Of a DNA stretch of 64,000 bases, positions 26,988-37,830 are shown in pieces; the stretch's first letter is position 1, and each line of letters starts with the position of its first letter. This DNA comes from Corynebacterium mustelae. Lineage in GTDB: Bacteria; Actinomycetota; Actinomycetes; Mycobacteriales; Mycobacteriaceae. A program made the translations under genes and the position numbers. Below the pieces are notes generated by a model. It was given only the letters and a program-made list of their open reading frames with translations. It searched no databases and was not told the origin of the DNA. The stretch covers positions 1,798,001-1,862,000 of the forward strand of contig NZ_CP011542.1 of NCBI RefSeq assembly GCF_001020985.1. The letters run 5' to 3'.

Positions 26988-29084
26988 TTACCCGATCCGG
27001 ATCGGGTCGATTTGTACTCTAAGTGGCAGGTTTTCTTTCCGAAGTGCACGCGCGCGTTGTGCTGTTCGTAGCGCATGGCCTAATTGGCTTCGGGGGCCTA
27101 GAGGTGTGCGAATCAGAATACGTTGTGGGGGGCCATACTGTGACTCATCGTATTCACCGGGCAAGCTCAGGCCTGGTGGTAGATCTACTGGGCCCAGAAT
27201 CTCGGCGTGATCAGGTAAGGCTGCCAATTCCAAAAAATTATTAATGGCAGTGGCCGCACCGTCAACAGCTGCCATGTGAACCGTAGGCGGGAATCGTACT
27301 TCTCGACGTTCTTTTAGTTCCCGTTCAGCTGCACCGACCACGTCCCACCGCACGAGGTGTTGAACCACCGGAAGTGCTGGATCAGCGACAATTACTACTT
27401 CGCCCCCTTTAGAATGGCGAACAACCAAATGAGCCGCACGCAGCCATGCAGCTAGTGCGTCTTCCGTGGCTCGTAGGTCTTGCCGCCCCAACATGGCCCA
27501 CGTGTCTAAGAAAACAGCGGCACCATATTCTCCACCGGACACTAGCGGTTCGGCACCAGGTGTGGCGATCACTATGGCTGGTTCAGCTGGGATAGAGTCG
27601 AGAATCTTATTACCACCTGATGTGATAATGCGTGTTTTAGGAAACGCCCTTCCAAATTCTTCTGCTGTACGGTCATGCCCCAATACGACGGCACGCACCG
27701 TCGATTTACCGCAACTACCGCACCGGTAGTGATTGTCCTTTCGCCCACACCACCGGCAGGTAGGAACACTTGACGCATATGGGTCATTGGCAGGTGGTGG
27801 CGCTGTCTGTGCGCGATTACGTTGGTTCTGCGGCCCAGGAAACAATGACTGTACCGATCCGGAATCTAAACCAAGTGGACCATTGCAATGCCGACATCTA
27901 GCAGGCGATCCGCAGCTTTTGCAGGCCAGCGTGGGCACATAACCAGTCCGCGGCACTTGGATCAAAGCTGGCGTAGATCTATCCAATGCGCCTTTAATCG
28001 CTTGATAAGCGCTGCTTGGAAGCCTGGAATTTTTGGCAAACCTATCTCGTTGGAGAGCGATTTCGCTATCGCCAGCTGCGCTTATCCTGGGCATTCGGGT
28101 ACGGATGGTATCGCGGCTGGCGACAAGATCATGGGCCCAACCAGACTCCACCAGTAGTTGCGTTTCGGCAGTACGCCCATGCCCTGCAAGTATCAACGAG
28201 CATTTTTCTTGGGTCGATCTTGTTGTTAGCACTTCACGGGCATGAACATAGGGTGCGCGAGGGTCAACCAGATTATCGTCACCATCATCCTTAATCACGG
28301 CCAAACAAAGGTTTTCCACCGGGGCGAAAGCAGCAGAACGAGTGCCTATAACAAGCCGACCTTGTCCATTAAGGACGCTCAAAAACCGGCGATACCGAGC
28401 CTGTGGCCCCATTTGGCTGTTGAGCACTGTAATTTGTTTGGCGGAGACCCATTCCTTAGCCGCTGACACAAGCTGATCAATGTCCTTTTGATCTGGAACG
28501 ATAATCAAGGCTCCATATCCGTCTTTGACCACTTTTACCGCTAGGGAGCAAAGCGCAGCCGCCCAATCATCACCAGGGGCAATCTGCCAAGCAGCACGAG
28601 CAATGTGCCCAGTGATTACGGCATCAACAAACGACTCACCATAGTTATAACTGGACCAATAGGACAAATCTGGTTCTTTAGCCTCCCCCAAACCCGCCCA
28701 TGGAATGCTTGTATCTGATTCTTCAGCCTTTGCGTGTCGTGATGGGATCGCTGCGCGAATAAGGTCACTGGTCATTCCCCCATATCGCTCGGAAAGGGCT
28801 TCAATGAGTCGTCGTGTTTTTTCGGGGTACACGATGTCGGAAGAAATTACTCGGTCAAGCCATTGCAAGGCACCAGTGTGTTCCGCCGTAGAGCTGCGCT
28901 CAAGCAGAATTCCGTCGATAAGCCGACCCGCAAACCGGATTCTAACTCGAACCCCCGGTTGTGCATCCATATCTTGCTCTTCGTCGATCCGATATTCAAA
29001 TATCCGGTCAAGGTGACTTATTCTAAGCAACGGCAAAACCCGCGCAACAGGCGCGTTGGCGGCTGGTTGGCGGGTTTTCGGCAT
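26988..29084 (-). CDS. priA: PriA-like primosomal protein N' lacking helicase motifs
   Basis: PriA restarts replication forks. The 698-residue protein keeps the N-terminal fork-binding domain (VARVLPLLRISHLDRIFEYRI ... GVRVRIRFAGRLIDGIL), the zinc-binding cysteines (CKSCGSPARCRHC and CRWCGRKDNHYRCGSCG) and the C-terminal domain. The Walker A site (GxTGxGKT) is replaced by WQIAPGDDWAAALC, and the DEAH-type Walker B by VIKDDGDDNL. ATP-driven unwinding is therefore unlikely. Loss of these motifs is known for actinobacterial PriA. The gene lies 47 bp after metK and before def. Confidence 0.92.
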   Translation of the reverse strand: MPKTRQPAANAPVARVLPLLRISHLDRIFEYRIDEEQDMDAQPGVRVRIRFAGRLIDGILLERSSTAEHTGALQWLDRVISSDIVYPEKTRRLIEALSERYGGMTSDLIRAAIPSRHAKAEESDTSIPWAGLGEAKEPDLSYWSSYNYGESFVDAVITGHIARAAWQIAPGDDWAAALCSLAVKVVKDGYGALIIVPDQKDIDQLVSAAKEWVSAKQITVLNSQMGPQARYRRFLSVLNGQGRLVIGTRSAAFAPVENLCLAVIKDDGDDNLVDPRAPYVHAREVLTTRSTQEKCSLILAGHGRTAETQLLVESGWAHDLVASRDTIRTRMPRISAAGDSEIALQRDRFAKNSRLPSSAYQAIKGALDRSTPALIQVPRTGYVPTLACKSCGSPARCRHCNGPLGLDSGSVQSLFPGPQNQRNRAQTAPPPANDPYASSVPTCRWCGRKDNHYRCGSCGKSTVRAVVLGHDRTAEEFGRAFPKTRIITSGGNKILDSIPAEPAIVIATPGAEPLVSGGEYGAAVFLDTWAMLGRQDLRATEDALAAWLRAAHLVVRHSKGGEVVIVADPALPVVQHLVRWDVVGAAERELKERREVRFPPTVHMAAVDGAATAINNFLELAALPDHAEILGPVDLPPGLSLPGEYDESQYGPPQRILIRTPLGPRSQLGHALRTAQRARALRKENLPLRVQIDPIRIG

Positions 29085-29131
29085 GGTTACGATTCTAGCG
29101 GCTTATCCTTCTCCCTTGATTATTTACACAA

Positions 29132-30367
29132 TCAGTTCAACCCGACTGCAGCCCGCAATTGATCTGTTCTATCGAGGCGTTCCCATGGCAGATCAAGATC
29201 GTTACGGCCAAAATGCCCATAAGCCGCAGTTTGCGAGTAGATGGGGCGCAACAGATCTAGTTCCCGGATGATTGCGGCCGGGCGAAGGTCAAAGACTTCA
29301 CCTACCGCACGTTGAATCTCGGCATCGGATAGTCCGTCACGTGCGGTTCCGAAGGTTTCGACATATAACCCCACCGGTTTTGCCCGACCGATAGCGTACG
29401 CAACTTGCACCTCCGCCCGATCCGCGAGACCAGCAGCAACAATATTCTTAGCGACCCACCGCATCGCATAAGCTGCGGAGCGGTCAACCTTGCTGGGATC
29501 CTTTCCAGAAAATGCCCCACCACCATGACGAGCCATGCCCCCATAGGTGTCAACGATGATTTTTCGGCCGGTGAGTCCAGCATCTCCCATGGGCCCACCT
29601 AAGATGAAAGAACCTGAAGGATTAACAAGGAGGTTGTACTCACTAACATCTAGAATCTGGGCTAAATCAGCATCACCAATCACCCAGTCGACGACATGTT
29701 CTTTAATTTGTTCACGCAGCCACTCTTGAGTGACTTCCGGGTCATGTTGTGTGGAGACAACGATTGTATCGAGACTTACCGGGCGGCCAGAATCATCGTA
29801 CCCTAAGGTTACCTGTGTCTTTCCGTCCGGACGTAAATTGCTAACAATCCCTTCTTTACGTACTTGTGTCAGCCGTCTGGAAAGTCGATGGGCAAGCGAG
29901 ATGGGTAGTGGCATGAACTCAGGTGTTTCATTCGAGGCGTACCCGAACATAAGCCCTTGATCACCTGCGCCAGCCTGATCGTCGTCGTCAGTTCGTTGCC
30001 CATCACGTACTTCTTGTGAAACGGAAACTGAATCCCCAATCTCTGCCGATTGCTCACCAATAGCAATATTGACACCGCAGGTGCGGCCGTCAAAACCGAC
30101 ATCGGACGATGTAAACCCAATGTCAACTAGCGTCTGCCGAACTAGAGTCGCAATATCAATATACGATTCCGTTCGCACCTCACCCACAACATGAACCTGT
30201 CCAGTAGTAACGAGGGTTTCGACTGCCACTCGGGATCGCGGATCCTTTTCTAACATGGCATCCAAAACGGCATCGGAAATAGCGTCACAGATTTTATCTG
30301 GGTGCCCTTCGGTCACGGACTCACTGGTAAAAAGTCGCAACCGTGTGGTCGCAGCCTCGTTGGACAT
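29132..30367 (-). CDS. metK: S-adenosylmethionine synthetase
   Basis: MetK makes S-adenosylmethionine from methionine and ATP. All three domains are visible in 411 residues: [20 protein letters not shown] near the N terminus, [18 protein letters not shown] in the middle, and the phosphate-binding [19 protein letters not shown]. It lies 135 bp after coaBC and is followed by priA. I saw no SAM riboswitch in the upstream gap. Confidence 0.97.
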   Translation of the reverse strand: MSNEAATTRLRLFTSESVTEGHPDKICDAISDAVLDAMLEKDPRSRVAVETLVTTGQVHVVGEVRTESYIDIATLVRQTLVDIGFTSSDVGFDGRTCGVNIAIGEQSAEIGDSVSVSQEVRDGQRTDDDDQAGAGDQGLMFGYASNETPEFMPLPISLAHRLSRRLTQVRKEGIVSNLRPDGKTQVTLGYDDSGRPVSLDTIVVSTQHDPEVTQEWLREQIKEHVVDWVIGDADLAQILDVSEYNLLVNPSGSFILGGPMGDAGLTGRKIIVDTYGGMARHGGGAFSGKDPSKVDRSAAYAMRWVAKNIVAAGLADRAEVQVAYAIGRAKPVGLYVETFGTARDGLSDAEIQRAVGEVFDLRPAAIIRELDLLRPIYSQTAAYGHFGRNDLDLPWERLDRTDQLRAAVGLN

Positions 30368-30502
30368 GAAAAGATCCTCGTTAATGAAAGTAGGGTTTGG
30401 TGTATGAGTTGCGCATCGAATGATTCGACCGTGGTGGGTTGAAGACCTGGGCCGTTGCGTTGAACCAAATATAGACCAAGCTGTCTAATTCGGCAAGTCT
30501 GC

Positions 30503-31759
30503 TTAGTTTAATGCAGTGTCCAGGGTTAGCTTTTCGACGGCATCAAGGATGCGTGCTGCCACTTGATGTTTGGTTCCAACTGGAATTTCCGTTACGTTTC
30601 CTAGAGCATCAATCAAGAAACCTTCGTTTTCAGGTTTCCCAAAAACCTTGTCATCGCCGACTTCATTACACATAAGGAGGTCGCAGCCCTTTTTAGCGAT
30701 CTTTGCTCTAGCGTAGTCAAGAGCTGAATACTGATCATCTCCTGTTTCCGCTGCGAAACCGACAATCGAGGTTGCTAAAGAAATATCTCCAGCTTCACGC
30801 AGTTCAACCAAGCCTTTGAGAATGTCTGGATTTTCCACCAACTGAATGTGCCGTAGACCGCCCTCAGTTTCGTGCCCCTTCTTCATTTTTGTTGTAGCAA
30901 CTTCCTCAGGCCGGAAATCAGCTACCGCCGCCGCCATGACAATGATGTCCATATCGGGTGCTAAATCACACACAACACTTTGCATTTCACGGGCTGATCG
31001 CACGGAAATCACCTCCGCTCCGCTTGGGGGTAACAGTTTTTCAGTTGCCGCTGCAACGATGGTTACCCTTGCCCCTCGATGGGCAGCAATTTCGGCCAGG
31101 GCATAGCCTTGTCGGCCAGAGGAGTGGTTGCCGATAAACCGCACCGGGTCGATTGCCTCGCGAGTTCCACCTGTGGTTACTAAGACTCGCTTATCAGCCA
31201 AACTTTGCTGTAGGCTCTCCCCCGCTGACACCACCCGCGCTAAATCTGCAATTTGCTCCGGCTCAGGAAGTCTGCCCGCCCCCGTATCCTTTCCTGTGAG
31301 ACGGCCGTGTGCTGGGGCCAAAACAGTGATACCTCGACTGCGTAACGTCGCAACATTTGCTTGCGTGGCTGGGTTTTCCCACATTTCGGTATGCATCGCA
31401 GGCGCTAAAACCACTGGGCAGGTAGCAACCAAAATCGTGGCGGCTAGCAAATCATCAGCCCGGCCGGCGGCTACCCGTGCTAAAAGGTCTGCCGTAGCAG
31501 GTGCAACAACAACAAGATCCGCATTTTGTCCAATGTGGACGTGGCGAACTTCATCCACCGCGTCAAAAACACTAGTTGATACTGGATTTCCGCTAAGCGC
31601 TTCGAACGTTGCCTTACCGACGAAATTCAACGCTGCTTCTGTCGGAACGACTTTTACGTTGTCGCCCGCCTCGGTGAAATTTCTAATAAGATGACACGCT
31701 TTATATGCAGCAATGCCGCCAGACACGCCTACAACAACATTTCGGTTTTTTTGATCCAT
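30503..31759 (-). CDS. coaBC: Phosphopantothenoylcysteine decarboxylase / phosphopantothenate-cysteine ligase
   Basis: This bifunctional enzyme (formerly Dfp) performs two steps of coenzyme A synthesis. The N-terminal flavoprotein CoaC domain (about residues 1-190) has VVGVSGGIAAYKACHLI and the catalytic-loop VLAPAMHTEMWENP. The C-terminal CoaB domain has LVTTGGTREAIDPVRFIGN, HSSGRQGYALAEIA and MAAAVADFRP. I use ATG 31759 (418 aa) rather than the frame limit at 31780, because homologues begin near MDQKNRNVVVGVSGG and GGGA lies just upstream. It follows rpoZ and precedes metK. An 11-mer copy lies 26 bp before its stop. Confidence 0.96.
   Translation of the reverse strand: MDQKNRNVVVGVSGGIAAYKACHLIRNFTEAGDNVKVVPTEAALNFVGKATFEALSGNPVSTSVFDAVDEVRHVHIGQNADLVVVAPATADLLARVAAGRADDLLAATILVATCPVVLAPAMHTEMWENPATQANVATLRSRGITVLAPAHGRLTGKDTGAGRLPEPEQIADLARVVSAGESLQQSLADKRVLVTTGGTREAIDPVRFIGNHSSGRQGYALAEIAAHRGARVTIVAAATEKLLPPSGAEVISVRSAREMQSVVCDLAPDMDIIVMAAAVADFRPEEVATTKMKKGHETEGGLRHIQLVENPDILKGLVELREAGDISLATSIVGFAAETGDDQYSALDYARAKIAKKGCDLLMCNEVGDDKVFGKPENEGFLIDALGNVTEIPVGTKHQVAARILDAVEKLTLDTALN
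30529..30539 (+). repeat. 11-mer GCTTTTCGACG, copy 7
   Basis: Exact copy in the last codons of coaBC (VEKLTLDTALN). Confidence 0.7.
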
Positions 31760-31908
31760 GTAATTAAAATCCCATCGCAACTATAGCTAACCAAGCGCCG
31801 CTATCGACCACTATGTTAAACATTGTGCCGTGTGCATTGTCATCTCACAATTACGGGATGGCAATTAAAACAAATAAAACGATGAACCAAAAGTTTTCTG
31901 GTATGGCA

Positions 31909-31950
31909 AAACCTCCATCACTTCGGGTTTCCCGTATGTGACAGAGGTTT
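31909..31950 (-). terminator. Hairpin after rpoZ
   Basis: Arms AAACCTCCATCAC and GTGACAGAGGTTT pair except for two central bases. An inner CGGG-tttC-CCG dyad extends the stem, and on the - strand it ends in GGTTTT. It lies 22 bp past the rpoZ stop, so rpoZ and coaBC are probably at least partly separate. Confidence 0.55.
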
Positions 31951-31971
31951 CAACACTACGTTGATCGTATC

Positions 31972-32250
31972 TTAGCCTTCTTCGTGGTCTAAGAGACCAG
32001 CTTCAATTTCGCGTAACGCGATTGATAGCGGCTTCTCCTGGTTTTTCGGAGTAACCAACGGGCCAACGAATTCAAAGACACCTTCGTCTTCCTGTTGGAA
32101 ATAAGAGTTGATCTGCCGGGCGCGCTTAGCCGCAAAAATTACCAACGCGTACTTAGACGAAACACGCCCTAAAAGTTCGTCGATTGGCGGATCGGTAATA
32201 CCGGTCGGGGTATCATATACGCCCTGGTTGCTTTCCATAACGTTGCTCAC
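31972..32250 (-). CDS. rpoZ: RNA polymerase omega subunit
   Basis: Omega assists assembly of the RNA polymerase core. The 92-residue protein has the conserved [28 protein letters not shown], which contains the family's (L/V)[22 protein letters not shown] pattern, and a C-terminal [11 protein letters not shown]. It lies between gmk and coaBC, the usual gmk-rpoZ-coaBC order. Confidence 0.96.
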   Translation of the reverse strand: MSNVMESNQGVYDTPTGITDPPIDELLGRVSSKYALVIFAAKRARQINSYFQQEDEGVFEFVGPLVTPKNQEKPLSIALREIEAGLLDHEEG

Positions 32251-32364
32251 GTTGGGTCTCTTTCACCTTACGTTTAAAGTCCTTGCAAACCGGCTACAAG
32301 TGCGTATCGAACACTTGGTAGCCGCATAAAACCTCTCGGTTTCATACATCATAGTAGATAACCC

Positions 32365-32943
32365 CTAGAGGTTACGACCTAAGAGGATATCACTAATCGC
32401 AGCGACTGCCTCTTCCACATCGTCATTGACGACGACATGGCGAAATTCGTTCATGGCGTCAAGCTCAGTCCGTGCAGTTTCCAACCGACGAGCTATAACA
32501 TGCTCCGCTTCAGTGCCACGACCGGTTAGCCGTTCTACTAACACATCCCACGAAGGTGGTGCCAAAAACACTGTTTCCGCCTCTGGTTTTAAAGCGGCAA
32601 CATTACGGGCGCCAACCAAATCCACTTCAACTAGCACCGGCCGACCGGCAGCCAAAGCAGCTTCAATTGGTTCCGCTGGAGTTCCTGAACGCTGTAGTCC
32701 ACCGTGAATATCTGCCCACTCGAGCATCTCTCCGGCGTCAATGCGTTGTTGAAACTCCTCAGGCGTAACAAAGAAATAGTCGATTCCATCCACCTCACCC
32801 GGGCGGGGCGCACGGGTTGTCATGGAGACGGAAAAATACAGGTCGGCTATGTCTTCGCGCAGGCGATTAACCACCGTGGATTTTCCCACGGCAGAAGGTC
32901 CGAGCAAAACAACTAATTGGCCTTGACGGTTATCGCCAGACAT
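32365..32943 (-). CDS. gmk: Guanylate kinase
   Basis: Gmk phosphorylates GMP to GDP. The P-loop [19 protein letters not shown] is at the N terminus, followed by the GMP-binding [21 protein letters not shown] and [15 protein letters not shown] (where GNxYGT is more common), and the lid [15 protein letters not shown] start it at ATG 32943 (MSGDNRQGQ, 192 aa), four bases after the mihF stop. The frame is open to 33000, but that part overlaps mihF and is not conserved. Confidence 0.96.
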   Translation of the reverse strand: MSGDNRQGQLVVLLGPSAVGKSTVVNRLREDIADLYFSVSMTTRAPRPGEVDGIDYFFVTPEEFQQRIDAGEMLEWADIHGGLQRSGTPAEPIEAALAAGRPVLVEVDLVGARNVAALKPEAETVFLAPPSWDVLVERLTGRGTEAEHVIARRLETARTELDAMNEFRHVVVNDDVEEAVAAISDILLGRNL

Positions 32944-32947
32944 CCGC

Positions 32948-33271
32948 CTAGTCCTCGGAGAAGCCGAAGCGCTCCAGAAGGGCGCGGCGCTGGCGGTCAC
33001 CGAGTCCGCGCAGACGACGAGTCTGAGCGATCTCCAACTCTTCCATGATTTCCTTTGCTTTTACCTTGCCCACCTTAGGCAGGGATTCCAGGAGTGCAGA
33101 AACCTTGGTCTTGCCAATGATCTCATCGGTCGAAGCCTTAGCGAGAACCTCCTTCAGGGAAATATCGCCGCGCTTGAGCTGTTCCTTGAGCTCCGCACGT
33201 GCCTTACGAGCCTCAGCTGCTTTTGCGAGGGCTTCCTTGCGCTGCTCATCGGTTAACTGTGGAAGGGCCAC
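32948..33271 (-). CDS. mihF: Integration host factor, actinobacterial type
   Basis: MihF is a small DNA-binding, nucleoid-associated protein unrelated in sequence to enteric IHF; it is needed for phage integration in mycobacteria and is essential there. It is a Lys/Arg/Glu-rich helical protein (about residues 5-45), followed by the helix-turn-helix/H2TH core [19 protein letters not shown] and [20 protein letters not shown] place the start at GTG 33271 ([10 protein letters not shown], 107 aa), because GGAGG lies seven bases upstream. The frame extends to 33289. It is followed by gmk. Confidence 0.95.
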   Translation of the reverse strand: MALPQLTDEQRKEALAKAAEARKARAELKEQLKRGDISLKEVLAKASTDEIIGKTKVSALLESLPKVGKVKAKEIMEELEIAQTRRLRGLGDRQRRALLERFGFSED

Positions 33272-33318
33272 GGGATTCCTCCGATTCAATAAAGTCTGGA
33301 AAATATTTTTTGATGAGT

Positions 33319-33337
33319 GGTGGAGCGATTCTCCACC
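33319..33337 (-). promoter_or_regulatory. Hairpin in the mihF leader
   Basis: Perfect 7-bp stem (GGTGGAG / CTCCACC) with a five-base loop, about 50 bases upstream of the mihF start. Shortly after it on the - strand comes an A-rich then T-rich stretch. It could affect stability or early termination of the mihF message. Confidence 0.35.
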
Positions 33338-33451
33338 TGCGGAAATCTACCATACACGCAGGATGCGTGTGAGGGCAGCACCCGGTAGATTCCGCATAAG
33401 TTTAACACCTAAATACAAAAACCTAGGTAACGGCGTGTTTATTTTAGAAAA

Positions 33452-33480
33452 CCGCAGGTCACTTAATTAGTAACCTGCGG
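33452..33480 (-). terminator. Terminator of the pyr operon
   Basis: On the - strand CCGCAGGTTAC pairs with GTGACCTGCGG (11 bp, one G-U pair) around a seven-base loop, followed by TTTTCT. It lies about 120 bp past the pyrF stop. Confidence 0.75.
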
Positions 33481-33598
33481 CAAACAAAACTACGCTGAAC
33501 TGGGAATATGAAGAATTATTAAAAATATCCTTCACGCGACACGTCCAGGGGTTTTCGAACAGTTTGTGACCGAAAACCACAATCCGGTGTCGAAAAAT

Positions 33599-34444
33599 TT
33601 AAGCACTTTTTTCCGGATAGTCCTTCGCCGCCGAGGTTACCGCAGCGGCGAGTTTCTCGGTATTTGGGCCGACTTTCAAGATCTCCCGCGACATATTGGG
33701 AAACGCCCATGCGTTAGCCTCTTTGGCAATCCGGGCCACGTCAGCTGCATCGGCGCCTTGGGCACCGACACCAGGCATAAGAACCGGGCCATTAAGCCCC
33801 GTGACATCTGGCACCTGCTTAAGCGTTGCTCCTATCACGACGCCGACGTACCCAAATACTCTTGCTGCCTTATACGGCGCATTGCATGCCGAGGCTTCCG
33901 CAACCATCAGTTCATCCAGCCGCTCACCGCTGGTAGTGATGCTGCTTTGGACTTGACGTCCTTCTGGATTCGACGTCGCCGCGAGCACGAAAATTCCGCG
34001 ACCAGTAGCTTTCGCCAACTCCAGGGCAGGCTGCAACGAACCGAAGCCCAAATATGGCGAAACCGTGACTGCATCGGAACACAACGGTGATTCATCCGCC
34101 AGCCAGGCTCTGGCATAGGCGGCCATGGTGGAGCCGATGTCGCCCCGCTTCGCGTCGGCCAAAACCAGGGCACCCTGCGCACGCAGGTCTTGGATCGTCT
34201 GCTCCAAAACTGCGTACCCGCCTGAGCCAAACGCCTCATACATCGCTACCTGCGGTTTTACCAAGGCAGCTGTAGAGCCAAAGGCAGCAACACAGATTTC
34301 TGAAAATGTTCGCAGCCCCATCAGATCCACGCTAAGACCCCAGTTTTTCAAAAGCTCTGGGTGCGGATCAATTCCCACACATAGCCGACCGCGACGCCGG
34401 GAAACGTCGAAAAGCCGCTCCCCAAAAGTTTCACGTTCGCTCAC
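33599..34444 (-). CDS. pyrF: Orotidine 5'-phosphate decarboxylase (type 2)
   Basis: PyrF makes UMP from orotidine monophosphate, the last step of the pathway encoded by this operon. The 281-residue length and the spacing of motifs fit the long subfamily 2 of mycobacteria and corynebacteria: RLCVGIDPHPELLKNWG at the N terminus, and the catalytic ALVLADAKRGDIGSTMAAYA with DxKxxDI. A late VMPGVGAQGAD binds phosphate. It starts 4 bp after the carB stop. An 11-mer copy lies in its first codons (RLFDVS). Confidence 0.96.
   Translation of the reverse strand: MSERETFGERLFDVSRRRGRLCVGIDPHPELLKNWGLSVDLMGLRTFSEICVAAFGSTAALVKPQVAMYEAFGSGGYAVLEQTIQDLRAQGALVLADAKRGDIGSTMAAYARAWLADESPLCSDAVTVSPYLGFGSLQPALELAKATGRGIFVLAATSNPEGRQVQSSITTSGERLDELMVAEASACNAPYKAARVFGYVGVVIGATLKQVPDVTGLNGPVLMPGVGAQGADAADVARIAKEANAWAFPNMSREILKVGPNTEKLAAAVTSAAKDYPEKSA
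34405..34415 (-). repeat. 11-mer GCTTTTCGACG, copy 8 (inverted)
   Basis: Exact copy near the start of pyrF (RLFDVS), on the coding strand of that gene. Confidence 0.7.
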
Positions 34445-34448
34445 GTCA

Positions 34449-37400
34449 TTACTCCTTAATTGGGCTGTGATCTAGTTCCTGCAACGCACGCACGCTTAAC
34501 TCGCCGGTCTGTAAAGCCTCGATTCCCTGTACTGCGGCGGTAACGCCCTGCACGGTGGTGACAAGTGGGATACCCACACTCACCGCAGCGGCACGAATCT
34601 CGTAGCCATCGTGACGCGCACCAGCGGATCCAGCAGGCGTATTGAGGATCAAATCAACCTCACCTGCCCGAATCAGATCCACGATGGACTGCTTTCCGAC
34701 GTTGCCGCCTTCTTCAGCCTCGGAACGCTTCAATACCGTTTCGCACTCAACACCATTGCGGCGCAGCATTGCGGCTGTACCTGCGGTGGCAAGCATCTTA
34801 AAGCCCAGCGATGCCAAGCGTTGGATCGGGAAGATTAGGGTTCGTTTATCGCGGTTAGCTACCGAAACGAACACAGTACCGCCAGTGGGTAACGCACCAA
34901 ACGCAGCTTGTTCCGCTTTGGCGTAGGCGGCACCGAAGTTGTCGGCTAAGCCCATAACCTCACCGGTAGACTTCATCTCTGGCGATAGAAGAGTGTCCAA
35001 CATCGTGCCGTCAGGGCGACGGAATCGGTTGAACGGTAAAACAGCTTCTTTAACCGCGATTGGGCAATCAAGGGGCAACGAACCGCCATCGTAATCGGTT
35101 GGAATCATGCCCTCGGCTTGCAGCTGCTTAATCGTCGATCCGGTCATGATCCGCGATGCTGCCTTCGCCAGGTGAACCCCAGTGGCTTTGGAAACAAATG
35201 GAACGGTACGCGACGCCCGCGGATTGGCCTCAATGACGTACAAAATGTCGTCTTTGAGCGCAAACTGGACGTTCATAAGCCCCTTGACGCCGATTCCGTG
35301 TGCCAAGGCTGCCGTGGATTTCCGGACTTTCTCAATGTCCTCCGGGCCAAGGGTCATCGGCGGCAACGCGCAGGCGGAGTCACCAGAGTGAATGCCAGCC
35401 TCCTCAATATGCTCCATAACGCCAGCCAGGTAGACGTCCTCACCGTCGCAAAGCGCATCGACGTCAATCTCAATAGCGGAATCCAGGAACCGGTCGACCA
35501 AAACCGGATGGTCGGAGGTGATTTCCGTAGCACGTTCGATATAGTCCGCTAAGGAAGTCTCGTCATAAACTATTTCCATGCCGCGACCGCCCAGCACATA
35601 AGATGGGCGCACCAACACCGGATAACCGATCGTTGCGGCGACCGCTTTTGCCTCATCGAAGGAGGTCGCCGTACCAAAGGCTGGCGCAGGCAGATTGGCC
35701 TTGCGCAGTACTTCACCAAATTCACCGCGGTCTTCTGCGAGGTTAATTGCCTCAGGGGTGGTTCCGATTACCGGCACCCCAGCGTCACGTAATTTCTCTG
35801 CCAATCCGAGTGGGGTTTGACCACCAAGCTGAACGATCACACCCGCAACCGTTCCGGACTGCGATTCGGCGTGATAAACCTCCATTACGTCTTCGAAGGT
35901 CAGCGGCTCGAAATAGAGGCGGTCTGCGGTGTCGTAGTCGGTGGATACGGTTTCTGGATTGCAATTGACCATGACGGTTTCGTAGCCAACGCGCGATAAC
36001 TCCAAGGCGGCGTGAACACAGGAATAATCAAACTCAATGCCCTGACCGATCCGGTTAGGGCCAGAGCCCAAAATCAGAATCTTGTCTTTTTCGGTTTGTG
36101 GCTGTACTTCCGATTCTGCGGCCGGGTCAAGCTCATAAGCGGAGTAATGGTACGGGGTTTTCGCCTCGAATTCCGCCGCACAGGTATCAACAGTTTTAAA
36201 GACAGGACGGATTCCCAACGACCAGCGTAACCGCCGAATACCATCCTCACCTGCGAATTCAGGGCGCAAAGCTGCGATCTGCCGGTCGGAAAGACCATAG
36301 AATTTTGCCCGACGCAGCAAGTTCTCATCAAGCGTCTTGGCTTCAACCAATTCCTGACGGAAGTCCACTAATTGTTTTAATTCAGCAAGGAACCATGGGT
36401 CAATCCCGGAGGCTTGATACACGTCTTCGACAGAAGCACCGAGCCGCAATGCCAATTCGGCATCGTACATCCGTCCCTCTGTTGGACGTTTCAAATCTGT
36501 TAAAAGAGCCTGAACATCCGCGGCCTTGTCTCCTGCGAAAGCCTCGTCCGGCACAGTCCAGAACCCGGCCTGTTTATTCTCCAGCGACCGCATGACCTTG
36601 CCCAAGGCCGAGACGTAGTTGCGGCCCAATGCCATCGCCTCACCAACCGATTTCATTGTGGTCGTAAGCGTGTCATCAGAGCCGACGAACTTCTCAAACG
36701 CGAACCGGGGAGCCTTGACAACCACGTAATCGAGTGTCGGCTCAAACGCTGCCGGGGTTACTCCGGTGATGTCGTTGGTGATTTCATCCAAGGTGTAGCC
36801 AATGGCCAACTTCGCCGCGATCTTTGCAATCGGGAAACCAGTAGCCTTGGAAGCGAGCGCCGAGGAACGCGACACCCGGGGATTCATCTCGATGGTAATC
36901 AAACGACCGTCTTTAGGGTTTTGGGCGAATTGGATATTACATCCGCCGGTATCCACACCCACCTCGCGGATAATGGCAATGCCTTGGTCCCGCATCTTCT
37001 GGAATTCCCGGTCTGTCAGCGTCATAGCTGGTGCAACCGTTACCGAGTCGCCCGTGTGTACCCCGAGTGCGTCGACGTTTTCGATGGAGCAGATCACGAC
37101 CACATTGTCAGCGCTGTCGCGCATTAACTCGAGTTCGTATTCTTTCCATCCCAAGATTGATTCTTCAATCAGCACATTGGCTTCCGGTGACGCCGCTAAT
37201 CCGCCGCCAGCGATGCGCTCTAAGTCTTCATCGTTAAACGCTAGACCAGAACCGAGCCCACCCATGGTGAAGGAAGGGCGCACCACCACGGGCAAGCCCA
37301 GTTCCGCCACGGTTTCTCTTACTTCTTCCATGGTGTGGCACACTCGCGAGCGGGCGGACTCGCCGCCGATTGCTGCGACGATGTCTTTGAACTTTTGCCG

Positions 37401-37799
37401 GTCCTCACCACGTTCAATAGCATCGATGTCCGCACCAATTAGTTCCACCCCGTATTTCTCCAAGGAACCGCGGCGATCCAATTGGATAGCTGCGTTCAGT
37501 GCGGTTTGCCCGCCTAGTGTCGCCAGAACCGCATCGATCGGATGACCCTGTGCGATCTCTTTTTCGAAGATTTTCTCTATAACCTCGGGCTCGATGGGTT
37601 CCACGTAGGTGTGGTCCGCGAACTCGGGGTCGGTCATGATGGTTGCTGGGTTGGAGTTGATGAGGGTAACCCGCATTCCCTCTTGTTTGAGCACGCGGCA
37701 GGCTTGAGTGCCGGAATAATCAAATTCGCAGGCTTGACCGATTACGATGGGTCCAGAGCCGATTACCAGGACATGTGTGATGTCATTACGCTTTGGCAT
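34449..37799 (-). CDS. carB: Carbamoyl-phosphate synthase large subunit
   Basis: CarB makes carbamoyl phosphate from bicarbonate, ATP and the ammonia delivered by CarA, for pyrimidines and arginine. The 1116 residues contain the internally duplicated ATP-grasp synthetase. First half: [54 protein letters not shown]. Second half: [58 protein letters not shown]-terminal methylglyoxal synthase-like allosteric domain follows (about 960-1116). It lies 31 bp after carA and 4 bp before pyrF. Confidence 0.98.
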   Translation of the reverse strand: MPKRNDITHVLVIGSGPIVIGQACEFDYSGTQACRVLKQEGMRVTLINSNPATIMTDPEFADHTYVEPIEPEVIEKIFEKEIAQGHPIDAVLATLGGQTALNAAIQLDRRGSLEKYGVELIGADIDAIERGEDRQKFKDIVAAIGGESARSRVCHTMEEVRETVAELGLPVVVRPSFTMGGLGSGLAFNDEDLERIAGGGLAASPEANVLIEESILGWKEYELELMRDSADNVVVICSIENVDALGVHTGDSVTVAPAMTLTDREFQKMRDQGIAIIREVGVDTGGCNIQFAQNPKDGRLITIEMNPRVSRSSALASKATGFPIAKIAAKLAIGYTLDEITNDITGVTPAAFEPTLDYVVVKAPRFAFEKFVGSDDTLTTTMKSVGEAMALGRNYVSALGKVMRSLENKQAGFWTVPDEAFAGDKAADVQALLTDLKRPTEGRMYDAELALRLGASVEDVYQASGIDPWFLAELKQLVDFRQELVEAKTLDENLLRRAKFYGLSDRQIAALRPEFAGEDGIRRLRWSLGIRPVFKTVDTCAAEFEAKTPYHYSAYELDPAAESEVQPQTEKDKILILGSGPNRIGQGIEFDYSCVHAALELSRVGYETVMVNCNPETVSTDYDTADRLYFEPLTFEDVMEVYHAESQSGTVAGVIVQLGGQTPLGLAEKLRDAGVPVIGTTPEAINLAEDRGEFGEVLRKANLPAPAFGTATSFDEAKAVAATIGYPVLVRPSYVLGGRGMEIVYDETSLADYIERATEITSDHPVLVDRFLDSAIEIDVDALCDGEDVYLAGVMEHIEEAGIHSGDSACALPPMTLGPEDIEKVRKSTAALAHGIGVKGLMNVQFALKDDILYVIEANPRASRTVPFVSKATGVHLAKAASRIMTGSTIKQLQAEGMIPTDYDGGSLPLDCPIAVKEAVLPFNRFRRPDGTMLDTLLSPEMKSTGEVMGLADNFGAAYAKAEQAAFGALPTGGTVFVSVANRDKRTLIFPIQRLASLGFKMLATAGTAAMLRRNGVECETVLKRSEAEEGGNVGKQSIVDLIRAGEVDLILNTPAGSAGARHDGYEIRAAAVSVGIPLVTTVQGVTAAVQGIEALQTGELSVRALQELDHSPIKE

Positions 37800-37830
37800 A
37801 AGTTTGTTCTCCCTGTTTTCCTGGTGAGTG

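Larger units (their letters stand above)
33272..33598. promoter_or_regulatory. pyrF downstream / mihF upstream region
   Basis: No gene is supported in these 327 bp. In - strand order it holds the terminator of the pyr operon (33452-33480), AT-rich promoter sequence, a 7-bp hairpin in the mihF leader (33319-33337) and the mihF ribosome site. Confidence 0.55.

Noticed and set aside
31128..31694. A 188-codon + strand open frame opposite coaBC
   Set aside because: Antisense of conserved CoaBC motifs; composition is that of a mirrored reading frame.
36802..37545. A 247-codon open frame on the + strand opposite carB
   Set aside because: It is the antisense shadow of the highly conserved CarB N-terminal half; its translation is Ser/Thr/Arg-rich with no domain and no ribosome site.
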